Shown here piece after piece: positions 17,852 through 25,490 of a stretch of 64,000 bases of DNA. The stretch's first letter is position 1, and every line of letters begins with the position of its first letter. The notes beneath the pieces were generated by a model. That model saw only the letters and a list, made by a program, of their open reading frames with translations, was not told the origin of the DNA and did not search any database. Source of the DNA: Niameybacter massiliensis (GTDB taxonomy: Bacteria > Bacillota > Clostridia > Lachnospirales > Cellulosilyticaceae); the NCBI RefSeq assembly GCF_001282685.1, contig NZ_LN875035.1, forward strand, positions 724,250 to 788,249, written 5' to 3'. A program made the translations under genes and the position numbers.

Positions 17852-19170
17852 TTTGTGTCCTCCAGTTTATACATTCTAGTTTGATTTAAGTTTTCTAATG
17901 TTTTAAGATATTCATCTCTTGTAAAAATTGGCTTAAAGTTTTCTTTAATCTCATAAACCTTTTGCCCTTTATCACTTAATAAGTCTACAATCGTACCAAT
18001 GAAATAGTAAATTGGAATATTGTAAGCCATATTAGCATCTTCTGTTTGGAAATCCTTGCCGTGCATTGTTCCTACAAATCCACCTGTTCCAATTTCAACA
18101 GTTGGAATAATCATAGAAATATCTCCCATGTCACCAGAAGCAAATCCATGCCCATCTCTTAAAATACGTTCTGCCTGAATATAGTGACGCATATTATCTT
18201 CAACTACTTTAGTCAGGTTACGATCTTGTCTTAATGGGAAGTAACCAGGTGTATCTGTAATTTCTACATCACATCCTATAGCAAGACCACCCGCTCTTAG
18301 AGCACGGTCTACTTTCTCATTGGCATTCATAATCGCCTCTACAGATTTTCCACGTATGTACATATCTAATGTAGTACGCTCCGGAATGGTATTAACAGAT
18401 TGTCCACCTTCAACAAGCATAAAGTGTACACGAATGGCATCTTCTTCTTTAAATGTTTCCCTTAAGAAGTTAATCCCTGTCATTGCTAAGTTCGCTGCAT
18501 TTAAAGCATTAATTCCTTGTGATGGATTAGCACCTGCATGAGCTGCCTTACCATGGAATACTGCACGTTTTTTAATAAATCCATTTAATGTTGCATCTAT
18601 TTCTGCATCATATGGCATGCCTGTTCCAAGTGTATGACAAGATAGAACTAAATCTACATCTTCAAATACACCCAAATGAATCATTTCTTGTTTTCCAGAT
18701 GCATATTTGATTTTACCTTGTGCCATGAGCTCATGACGATAATCAAAGTCTACAAACTCTTCTGCTGGTGTTCCAATAAAGCTCACTTTACCGCCTAATG
18801 CTTCCACAATGCCTGCTTCTTTAATGGTTGCTAGTACACCTAACATAACACCTATTTGTGCGTAATGCCCACATGTATGTGCACCGTTGTCTTGTGGATT
18901 GCAGTAAGGATGTCCATTAGTTGGTACTGCATCTAAATCGCATACTAAACCAATATGTGGACCTTCCTTTCCACTATCTATTGTTGCTATAATCCCTGTA
19001 TAAGCAACTTCTTTTGTATAAGGAATATTGTAAGCTTCTAAAAACTTTATAATTTCTCCTACTGTTCTTACTTCTTTATAACCTAATTCTGGATTTTTAA
19101 AAATTTCTTCAGCTATATCAACTACTTTTTCAATAATCGGCATAGCTACTTGTTTTGCATTTGTTTTCAT
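17845..19170 (-). CDS. M20 family amidohydrolase (AbgB/peptidase D-like)
   Basis: A 441-aa cytoplasmic metal-dependent amidohydrolase. It shows the M20 metal-site motifs NGAHTCGHYAQIGVMLG, GTPAEEF and the late His in GTMHGKDFQTEDANM, plus a dimerisation domain around GAN-SQGINALNAANLAMTG. The usual HxD site is replaced by GLVCDLDAVP, as in the aminobenzoyl-glutamate group. It is the first gene of the BMP importer operon and overlaps the receptor gene. The imported compound is therefore probably an amide conjugate that this enzyme cleaves. AAGGAGA precedes the ATG. Confidence 0.88.
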   Translation of the reverse strand: MKTNAKQVAMPIIEKVVDIAEEIFKNPELGYKEVRTVGEIIKFLEAYNIPYTKEVAYTGIIATIDSGKEGPHIGLVCDLDAVPTNGHPYCNPQDNGAHTCGHYAQIGVMLGVLATIKEAGIVEALGGKVSFIGTPAEEFVDFDYRHELMAQGKIKYASGKQEMIHLGVFEDVDLVLSCHTLGTGMPYDAEIDATLNGFIKKRAVFHGKAAHAGANPSQGINALNAANLAMTGINFLRETFKEEDAIRVHFMLVEGGQSVNTIPERTTLDMYIRGKSVEAIMNANEKVDRALRAGGLAIGCDVEITDTPGYFPLRQDRNLTKVVEDNMRHYIQAERILRDGHGFASGDMGDISMIIPTVEIGTGGFVGTMHGKDFQTEDANMAYNIPIYYFIGTIVDLLSDKGQKVYEIKENFKPIFTRDEYLKTLENLNQTRMYKLEDTKC

Positions 19171-19349
19171 GTCAAATCTCCTTCTAAGTCTCCTATGCTA
19201 AATGCTTTTTCCGAACTTTCATCACTTCTAAGACAATAATATTCGATTTTTATATTATAGGCAATACCTTTTTGTGCTCTTACAAAAAGTTCCTTTTTTA
19301 TACATTTTAGTTATTTTTTAAGAATAATATAATTCTTTTATTTCTTATC

Positions 19350-19379
19350 TTTATTGTTTGTCTATTTCCAAACAATAAA
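19350..19379. repeat. 11-bp perfect inverted repeat
   Basis: TTTATTGTTTG (19350-19360) and CAAACAATAAA (19369-19379) flank an 8-nt spacer. It abuts the terminator of the phosphoesterase gene and lies 180 bases before the amidohydrolase start. It may be an operator or a second terminator arm. The rest of 19171-19349 shows only an 8-bp CTTTTTGT/ACAAAAAG hairpin near 19270-19291. Confidence 0.45.
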
Positions 19380-19421
19380 AAACCAACAACTTCTCTTACC
19401 TCAAAAGAAATTGTTGGTTTT
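19379..19421 (-). terminator. intrinsic terminator of the phosphoesterase operon
   Basis: AAAACCAACAA (19379-19389) pairs with TTGTTGGTTTT (19411-19421). The run of A's on the left gives a U-run for minus-strand transcripts. It follows the phosphoesterase stop by 5 bases. Confidence 0.8.
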
Positions 19422-19425
19422 AGTC

Positions 19426-19968
19426 TTATATCATTAAAGCCTTTAAACATTCGCCGTCTAATGTGTAAACTTCTAACTTCCTATTTTCATAAAGTGCATA
19501 AGTTGCTGGACGCCCTTCTTTCGGTAAGCTAATAGAGCCCGGATTGCATTGAATAACGCCTTCCTTTTCTTCTATTTCCCAAAGATGTGTATGTCCATAA
19601 AGGAATACATCTCCTTGATTTAATACAGGAAGCTGTTCTGGGCTATAGTGATGTCCATGAGTCGCAAAAAGTTTAATGCCTTGGTCCATAATGATTGTAT
19701 ACTCAGCAAGACATGGGAAGTTTAGCACCATTTGATCTACTGTTGCATCACAGTTTCCTCCCACACATACAATTTTATTTTTATAAGTATTAAGAAGTTC
19801 TACCACTTCTTTTGGATTATGCCCTTCTGGCAGAGGATTACGTGGGCCGTGATACAATACATCACCTAATATAAGCATTAGATCACAATTTTTTTCTTCA
19901 AAAATCTCTAACATTCTTTTGGTACAGCTACTTGATCCGTGTATATCTGAAAAAATTAAGTATTTCAT
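19426..19968 (-). CDS. yfcE: YfcE/MJ0936 family metallophosphoesterase
   Basis: A 180-aa phosphodiesterase with the five calcineurin-like metal motifs: FSDIHGS at 7-13, GDVLYHGPRNPLP, GGNCDA, FATHGHHY and YGHTHLWE. E. coli YfcE hydrolyses model phosphodiesters and its in vivo substrate is unknown. It has AGGGAGAAATC before the ATG. It lies 24 bases downstream of the TIM-barrel gene and probably shares its transcript. Confidence 0.93.
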   Translation of the reverse strand: MKYLIFSDIHGSSSCTKRMLEIFEEKNCDLMLILGDVLYHGPRNPLPEGHNPKEVVELLNTYKNKIVCVGGNCDATVDQMVLNFPCLAEYTIIMDQGIKLFATHGHHYSPEQLPVLNQGDVFLYGHTHLWEIEEKEGVIQCNPGSISLPKEGRPATYALYENRKLEVYTLDGECLKALMI

Positions 19969-19992
19969 TGATTTCTCCCTTCAATTCTTTAT

Positions 19993-20760
19993 TTACTTGC
20001 TCATCAACTTATTGTGTACTAACCAGTCTAGTGACGCCCTTAAGGCTTGTTCATCAGATACTTCTAAACTCCAATGTGCATGAGGTGCCTTTTCTTTTAA
20101 TAATTTCAAAATCATTTCCATAGGAATCGTACCTTCTAGTAATCCACCATGGGCATCACGACTTTTATCATTATTATGGAGATGAACATAGCCTATACGT
20201 TCCCCTAATGCTTCTATCCATTCTTCTACTGGGTAAGGACTATAAGCATGTACATGTCCTACATCCAGGCATATTTTTAAACTAGGATGATTAATCTCAT
20301 CGATTAACCGTTGCATCAACTTCCAATCTAAATCTAACACATTCTCAATATAAACTGTAAAGTCATCTGGCTTATCTTTTAAAAAGGCTCTCCAAAAATC
20401 TATTACATTCTGAAACCAATACTGATCTGGGTAAGTATTGGGCATATATCCTGTATGGAAAATCATTTGATTCACACCAAAACTTAAGGCCGCTTCATAG
20501 GCTGCTTCAAATCTTTCTTTTACCAATGCTTGTACTTTAGCATCACAACTTCCTGGTAATAAATCTAGAAATGGCCCATGAAAAGTAAGTGGTGTGTCTA
20601 ATGGTAGTTCTAAAAACGCCTTTTGATAATGCTTAATTGAGGTCTCTAAATCATCTAGAATATAGCCAATACTAAAGCTAATCACTTCTAATCCTATAGC
20701 ATACTCCTCCAGTATTTTTATCAACCTGGGTGTTTCTAATAACTGTGAAATATAGATCAT
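19993..20760 (-). CDS. sugar phosphate isomerase/epimerase family TIM-barrel protein
   Basis: A 255-aa protein of the AP-endonuclease-2/xylose isomerase-like TIM barrel. Metal-site acids appear in VYIENVLDLDWKLMQ, KICLDVGHVHAYSPY, HLHNNDKSRDAHG and HWSLEVSD. The reaction is unknown, and candidates are epimerases or isomerases of sugars. TGGAGGTATAAT precedes the ATG. It lies 13 bases downstream of the TfoX-N gene. Confidence 0.82.
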   Translation of the reverse strand: MIYISQLLETPRLIKILEEYAIGLEVISFSIGYILDDLETSIKHYQKAFLELPLDTPLTFHGPFLDLLPGSCDAKVQALVKERFEAAYEAALSFGVNQMIFHTGYMPNTYPDQYWFQNVIDFWRAFLKDKPDDFTVYIENVLDLDWKLMQRLIDEINHPSLKICLDVGHVHAYSPYPVEEWIEALGERIGYVHLHNNDKSRDAHGGLLEGTIPMEMILKLLKEKAPHAHWSLEVSDEQALRASLDWLVHNKLMSK

Positions 20761-20773
20761 ATTATACCTCCAT

Positions 20774-21145
20774 TTAAATTAAAGGTAACCTTTCTTCTTT
20801 AATCTTTTTACTTGCCTTTTGCTTTTTAGGTTTTGGAAAAGGCAACGCTTCATAAGTTGCACCCATAAAAGCTCTTACAAATACTTCTTCTTCAAAATCA
20901 TCTAATATAAAGTGTGATTTTGCCCCTGGATAAGGACTTCCCTCTATTATTTCATGATTATATTGTTCAAGTATTTGTCGACCTTCTTGTGTGGGTTTTA
21001 CAAACAGTTGATCCTCACAGATTAATGCAAAAAATTTTCCATTGCAGTATAAACCATATTCTCCGAACATTCTCTTAAAAGTAATCTCTCCTGCAACCTT
21101 TAACTTTTCACATACATACTTTACAAATTCTACAGATGAAGCCAT
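20774..21145 (-). CDS. TfoX N-terminal domain protein
   Basis: A 123-aa protein made of a single TfoX-N domain (SVEFVKYVCEKLKVAGEITF, KRMFGEYGLYCNGKFFALIC, DQLFVKPT). It lacks the C-terminal helix-hairpin domain of the Haemophilus competence regulator Sxy/TfoX, so a role in competence should not be assumed. The C-terminus is lysine-rich (PKPKKQKASKKIKEE). GGGAGGAAAGT precedes the ATG. It is the first gene of a three-gene unit. Confidence 0.88.
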   Translation of the reverse strand: MASSVEFVKYVCEKLKVAGEITFKRMFGEYGLYCNGKFFALICEDQLFVKPTQEGRQILEQYNHEIIEGSPYPGAKSHFILDDFEEEVFVRAFMGATYEALPFPKPKKQKASKKIKEERLPLI

Positions 21146-21240
21146 CTACTTTCCTCCCTTCTTTAAACCTAGTAAAAATTCCCTCTTGTATATGTTCTAT
21201 AATAAACCTTGTCATACTATGCGTAAAGAGGTGAATATAA

Positions 21241-21276
21241 AAAGAAGATCACTACACTCGGTGTAGTAACCTTCTT
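21241..21276 (-). terminator. intrinsic terminator of the CoA-disulfide reductase operon
   Basis: ACTACAC-TCG-GTGTAGT (21251-21267) is extended by AAGAAG/CTTCTT across a small internal loop. Five A's on the left provide a U-run for minus-strand transcripts ending after the gene at 21281. Confidence 0.75.
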
Positions 21277-21280
21277 CAAA

Positions 21281-22981
21281 CTATTTAAAATTATATGCTG
21301 TAACAATGGGTTCTCTTCCTGTTTGCTGATCTTTGAAACATTCATAAGCACAAATGCCTAAAAATCCTCCTGTTACATTTACTACATTGTTAAACCCTCT
21401 TTGTTCCAATGCCAATACGGCATTATAACTACGTTGACCCGTTCTACAGTGAATATATACTGGCTGATCTTGTGGGATTTCATCTAGACGTTCACGTAAT
21501 TCACTCAGTGGAATATTTTGAACACCTTTTAAATGACCTAATTTGTATTCTCCAGGCTCTCTTACATCTATAAATGTTGCACCACTTTCTAAGAGTGGTC
21601 TTACATCATCTACCGAAACTTGTTTAAAGTCTCCAGCCAATAAGTTGCCTGCAATAAGCCCTGCATAATTGACAATGTCTTTTGCCGTACCAAATGAAGG
21701 TGCATAACAAAGCTCTAATTCTTTCAAATCATAGACTGTGCCACCAAACTTAATCGTTGTAGCAATGACATCAATACGTTTATCTACATTGCCTTTTCCA
21801 ACTGCCATAGCACCTAATACTTTACCACTTGGCACTTCAAAAAGGAGTTTGAAGTACATCGGATGACTGTCAGGCATAAGCCCCACTTTATCACCTAATA
21901 TAAAGTACACTTTATCATATTGAATATCTAAGTTTAAGGTTTCAATTAATCCTTCGTTAAGTCCTGTACTTGCTCCATTGTAATCAAATACTTTAATTGC
22001 AGAACTTCCTATATAGCTCTGTGGTACGACCTTTTTCCCATGAATGGCATTTGCCACGAGACGTGCTTCCTTTTGTGCTGGACCAGCTAATGTTAACTTT
22101 GTCTTTTGTCCTGTTAACTCATGTGTAACTTCTATGGCATCTCCTATGGCATAAATATCTGGATCATTTGTCTCATAAAGGTCATTTACCTGAATAGAAC
22201 CATTTGTACTTACTTCTAAACCTGCCACTTTAGCCAGCTCACTCTCTGCCTTAACCCCCACTGCCATAACAACTGCTTCTGCCTCTATCACTTCACCTGA
22301 ACTAAGAACAACTTTTCCCTCTTCAAAATGGCTTACTGGTTGCCCTAAGACTAAATGAACTTTATGGTCCATTAATACTTTATGGAAAATTTGAACAATA
22401 TCTTCATCAAAAGGTCTTAAAATTTGTGTTGCCGCTTCTATAACCGTTACTTCATACCCTGCTTCTTGTAAATTTTCTGCAGCTTCTATTCCAATAAATC
22501 CACCACCAATCACAGTGATTTTTTTCACTTGGTGTGCGGATATATATGTTTTAAGCTTCTCAATATCTACCACATTACGTATGGTAAAAATAGGTAGTGT
22601 ATTCATTCCTTTAAATGGCGGTACAACAGGCTTCGCACCTGGAGATAGAATAAGTTTATCATATGTTTCTGTATACTTTTCTCCTGTTACATGGTTCTTA
22701 ACGGTAACTGTTTTCTCTTTACGATTAATCCCTATCACTTCCTGATTAATACGTGCGTCTATATGATATTGCTTTTTAAATTTATCTGGATTCATTAATA
22801 CAAGTTTACTTGCTGGTTCAACGATTCCACTTAAATGATAAGGGAGTGCACAGTTTGAAAAAGAAACATGCGGTCCCTTCTCAAACATAATAATTTGATC
22901 TGTTTCACCTAAACGACGTAATCTTGCAGCTGCTGAAGCACCACCTGCAACACCACCTACTATGACTATTTTTTTGCTCAT
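21281..22981 (-). CDS. CoA-disulfide reductase with C-terminal rhodanese domain
   Basis: A 566-aa flavoprotein that probably reduces CoA disulfides, persulfides or polysulfide with NAD(P)H. The FAD-binding GGVAGGASAAARLRRL spans residues 9-24. The redox cysteine Cys44 lies in SFSNCALPYH. NAD-binding GGGFIGIEAAENL is near 160, and GIQ-type FAD contacts (YAIGDAIEV) follow. A dimerisation domain runs to about 445. Residues 460-550 are a rhodanese domain with active cysteine in HCRTGQRSYNAV. It follows the small rhodanese gene by 40 bases, with AAAGGAGTG upstream. Confidence 0.93.
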   Translation of the reverse strand: MSKKIVIVGGVAGGASAAARLRRLGETDQIIMFEKGPHVSFSNCALPYHLSGIVEPASKLVLMNPDKFKKQYHIDARINQEVIGINRKEKTVTVKNHVTGEKYTETYDKLILSPGAKPVVPPFKGMNTLPIFTIRNVVDIEKLKTYISAHQVKKITVIGGGFIGIEAAENLQEAGYEVTVIEAATQILRPFDEDIVQIFHKVLMDHKVHLVLGQPVSHFEEGKVVLSSGEVIEAEAVVMAVGVKAESELAKVAGLEVSTNGSIQVNDLYETNDPDIYAIGDAIEVTHELTGQKTKLTLAGPAQKEARLVANAIHGKKVVPQSYIGSSAIKVFDYNGASTGLNEGLIETLNLDIQYDKVYFILGDKVGLMPDSHPMYFKLLFEVPSGKVLGAMAVGKGNVDKRIDVIATTIKFGGTVYDLKELELCYAPSFGTAKDIVNYAGLIAGNLLAGDFKQVSVDDVRPLLESGATFIDVREPGEYKLGHLKGVQNIPLSELRERLDEIPQDQPVYIHCRTGQRSYNAVLALEQRGFNNVVNVTGGFLGICAYECFKDQQTGREPIVTAYNFK

Positions 22982-23021
22982 TCTTATTCACTCCTTTAAT
23001 GTTAAAATCTTTAACCTTTTA

Positions 23022-23339
23022 TTATTTTGTATATTTACCTCCATAAGCACCATAGCCACCTTTTACATTAATCACGTTATAACCCACCTTTTTTAAAGCA
23101 GATGTGGCACGTGCACTTCTCATACCTGATTGGCACATTAAATAATAAGTTTGATCCTTTTTTAAATACTTATCTGGATGCTCTAATAAATTTCCCATTG
23201 GAATATTCGTAGCTGTTTGGATGGTTCCAAACCTCACCTCACCTGGTTCACGTATATCTATTAAATTAATTTTTCCAATTAAATCGTCTAATTCATTTAC
23301 AAAAATAGTATGATGATCTTTCTTTAAAAATGAAAACAT
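23022..23339 (-). CDS. single-domain rhodanese
   Basis: A 105-aa sulfurtransferase. The family pattern is clear: NLIDIREPGEVRFGTIQTA, IPMGNLLEHPDKY and the active-site loop LMCQSGMRSARAT carrying the persulfide cysteine. It transfers sulfane sulfur in the cytoplasm. It is the first gene of the transcript that includes the CoA-disulfide reductase, and the promoter carries a Crp-type box. AGAGGAGGAAAC precedes the ATG. Confidence 0.92.
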   Translation of the reverse strand: MFSFLKKDHHTIFVNELDDLIGKINLIDIREPGEVRFGTIQTATNIPMGNLLEHPDKYLKKDQTYYLMCQSGMRSARATSALKKVGYNVINVKGGYGAYGGKYTK

Positions 23340-23390
23340 TTTGTTTCCTCCTCTTGTATTGCTGCTCTAATGTAACCTTAATATATCTTC

Positions 23391-23432
23391 ATTATAACGC
23401 CATTTATAAATGTTGTATGTGACACAGTCACT
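23391..23432 (-). promoter_or_regulatory. Crp-type box and -10 of the rhodanese operon
   Basis: The dyad TGTGACACAGTCACT (23418-23432, centre 23425) fits TGTRA-N5-TYACA. On the minus strand a perfect TATAAT begins at 23396, 29 nt from the dyad centre, putting the box at about -41. In the other direction a weak TAAAAA starts at 23454, also 29 nt away, so the same box may serve the regulator gene. Confidence 0.75.
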
Positions 23433-23509
23433 AAGTTCTATTGAAGGCTAGCATAAAAACTTTTTTCCTTTTATACTATATCTATAAAAAGAAGAAAGGT
23501 AGGCCTATT

Positions 23510-24193
23510 ATGATTTCTCAAGAAGATCAAAGTTTTTTAGTTCAACATTTAAGTTTTTGGGGGCATCTCACTCCTAGCCAACAAACTTTACTTTTTGAAC
23601 ACACCCATTTGGTTCATTTTTCAGCAGGGCAGACACTACATAGTGGTGATAAGGATTGTATCGGAATTATATTAATCAAAAACGGTTCTTTACGTACTTA
23701 TATGCTTTCCGAAAAAGGTAAAGATATTACACTCTATCGCCTTTTTGGAGGTGATTTATGTACCCTTTCTGCTTCATGTATTTTAAATCATATTACTTTC
23801 GATGTGCATATTGATGCAGAAGAAGATACAGAGGCCCTACTCATTCATACTTCTATTTTCTCTCAACTTATTAAAGAAAATATCTATGTTGAAAACTTTT
23901 CTAACAAAACCACTGTGGAACGTTTTTCAGATGTGATGTGGGCTATGGAACAAATGCTCTTTATGAGTTTTGATGAACGCTTAGCACTCTTTTTACTTGA
24001 TGAATCGGCAAAATGTGGATGTCCTACTTTAAAGTTTACCCATGAACAGATTGCTAAATATATTGGCAGTGCAAGAGAAGTTGTTTCTAGAATGTTAAAA
24101 TACTTTGAGCAAGAAGGACTTGTAAAACTCTCTCGTGGTGGCGTAACTATTACAGATAAAGCTGCTCTTAAACAACGCTTTTTCACACATTAA
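23510..24193 (+). CDS. Crp/Fnr family transcriptional regulator
   Basis: A 227-aa regulator with an N-terminal cyclic-nucleotide-binding-like sensor fold (about 15-125) and a C-terminal helix-turn-helix (176-200, EQIAKYIGSAREVVSRMLKY). The recognition helix has RExxSR, close to the RExxxR of Crp, which reads TGTGA half-sites. Cysteines at 50, 84, 90, 169 and 171, notably GDLCTLSASC, could sense sulfane sulfur or redox. I start at the ATG at 23510, preceded by GAAAGGTAGG. The 23 extra upstream codons have no site. It is divergent from the rhodanese operon. Confidence 0.9.
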   Translation: MISQEDQSFLVQHLSFWGHLTPSQQTLLFEHTHLVHFSAGQTLHSGDKDCIGIILIKNGSLRTYMLSEKGKDITLYRLFGGDLCTLSASCILNHITFDVHIDAEEDTEALLIHTSIFSQLIKENIYVENFSNKTTVERFSDVMWAMEQMLFMSFDERLALFLLDESAKCGCPTLKFTHEQIAKYIGSAREVVSRMLKYFEQEGLVKLSRGGVTITDKAALKQRFFTH

Positions 24194-24206
24194 TCTTACA
24201 ATAAGC

Positions 24207-24247
24207 AAAAGGAGTTTAGTAATCACTAAGATTACTAAACTCCTTTT
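24207..24247. terminator. bidirectional terminator between regulator and YeeE gene
   Basis: A perfect 18-bp stem (24207-24224 with 24230-24247) with a 5-nt loop, A's on the left and T's on the right. It serves both convergent genes. Confidence 0.88.
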
Positions 24248-24815
24248 AATTTTTATTTTTTGTAAAGGGATGAAGTGGAAGGCTTACTGCAATCAACATA
24301 AATAAGATGCCTATTCCAAGTAATCCACTATACCCTATGCTAAATACTGATGGGAATTGATCTGATATATTAAACCATGTAAGTTTACCTAAACTCATTG
24401 TATCAAATAATCCCATATTTTTGAGTGGCCCATAGCTTATTGAAAATACAAATGCACCTATGAGTCCCCCTAATACTGCCACAATCGCTTTTTTGAATCC
24501 GCCACTAGAGGTAGCTACTACACAAGTTCCTGGACATGTTCCTAGTCCACCAAAACCTATACCAAAAATGAGACCACCAATAACGACGCCTAAATGTGTA
24601 GATTTAATACTTAAATGAGAAGGATCAAAAATCCCCACTAAACTTGCAATAGAAAGAAGAACACTTGCAAATCCTATTGCAAAGAAAATAATTTTCATTA
24701 AGCTTAAGTCTTGAAAACGTAACATGCTTAAAAGTTTTTGTGGATTAGATGCACCAACATAATAAAGTACAGCGCCGAATAATCCTCCTAAAATAACTCC
24801 AAAAAAGATATTCAT
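24246..24815 (-). CDS. YeeE/YedE family half-permease, C-terminal-type subunit
   Basis: A 189-aa membrane protein of the YeeE/YedE (DUF395, sulf_transp) family, which imports thiosulfate or related sulfur compounds. About five hydrophobic segments are visible. The sulfur-relay cysteines lie in GLGTCPGTCVVATSSGG near residue 90-105. Full-length YeeE is about twice this size. Here the second half is a separate gene, with one base between the stop of the upstream half and this ATG. Confidence 0.88.
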   Translation of the reverse strand: MNIFFGVILGGLFGAVLYYVGASNPQKLLSMLRFQDLSLMKIIFFAIGFASVLLSIASLVGIFDPSHLSIKSTHLGVVIGGLIFGIGFGGLGTCPGTCVVATSSGGFKKAIVAVLGGLIGAFVFSISYGPLKNMGLFDTMSLGKLTWFNISDQFPSVFSIGYSGLLGIGILFMLIAVSLPLHPFTKNKN

Positions 24816-24816
24816 C

Positions 24817-25401
24817 TTATCGCCCTACCTTTCTTTTATTGTACGCATCCACAAGTAAAGCTGTTGGAATGGCTACAGCAAATACAGCACCAGCAAAAAT
24901 ATAACCACTTACACTACCTTGCATCATACCGCTCATCATATGTCCACTTGTACAACCATCTGCCATTCTAGCGCCAAATAAGATTAAAAAACCACCTATA
25001 AAACTTGGTAAATAGAGTCTTATAAAGCTTTGTTTTAAACTTGGAATATTTTGCTTTTCTCCTATGTTTGCCATATGCGAAGGTTGCTTCTTACGATTAA
25101 GAAGATAAGCCATATAAGCCCCTAATGGCATAGCTAATACAAAGACAAAATCATAATTCCAAGGATTTTTGATATGCCCTGCTAATTTTCCTTCACTCTT
25201 GTCATAGTAGGCATTACTACTTCTATAACCACTTTCACGAGTAGGGTCTGCTGTAATCACATTGGGCTCTATGGTACTATGTACCATACCACTTAATACA
25301 CTAAATTGTGTTGAAACACCTACTGGTTTCATAATAAAAATTGCTAAGAAAAAAACAAGTCCTAATAAAAGGGCATTTTTTAGCCAACTGGAATCCTTCA
25401 T
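24817..25401 (-). CDS. YeeE/YedE family half-permease, N-terminal-type subunit
   Basis: A 194-aa membrane protein of the same family with four to five hydrophobic segments. The conserved cysteine motif is ARMADGCTSGHMMSGMMQGS near residue 150. A large hydrophilic or extracytoplasmic region around residues 35-80 is unusual. It is probably a heterodimer partner of the gene downstream. It is the first gene of a two-gene operon whose promoter carries a Crp-type box. AAAGGAGTG precedes the ATG. Confidence 0.88.
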   Translation of the reverse strand: MKDSSWLKNALLLGLVFFLAIFIMKPVGVSTQFSVLSGMVHSTIEPNVITADPTRESGYRSSNAYYDKSEGKLAGHIKNPWNYDFVFVLAMPLGAYMAYLLNRKKQPSHMANIGEKQNIPSLKQSFIRLYLPSFIGGFLILFGARMADGCTSGHMMSGMMQGSVSGYIFAGAVFAVAIPTALLVDAYNKRKVGR

Positions 25402-25436
25402 TTAACATTCACTCCTTTAAATTTTATCCTAGCTTT

Positions 25437-25478
25437 ATTATGCCCTTATTTCATCATTCATTCTGTAACTACATCACA
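25437..25478 (-). promoter_or_regulatory. Crp-type box and -10 of the YeeE/YedE operon
   Basis: TGTAACTACATCACA (25464-25478, centre 25471) fits TGTRA-N5-TYACA. On the minus strand CATAAT begins at 25442, again 29 nt from the centre. No -35 hexamer is visible, as expected for class II activation. Confidence 0.75.
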
Positions 25479-25490
25479 ATTCCTATTTAT

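Noticed and set aside
19171-19425. Purine riboswitch upstream of the amidohydrolase/BMP operon
   Set aside because: BMP importers can be purine-linked, so I looked for the aptamer core, but the conserved loop and stem sequences are not there.
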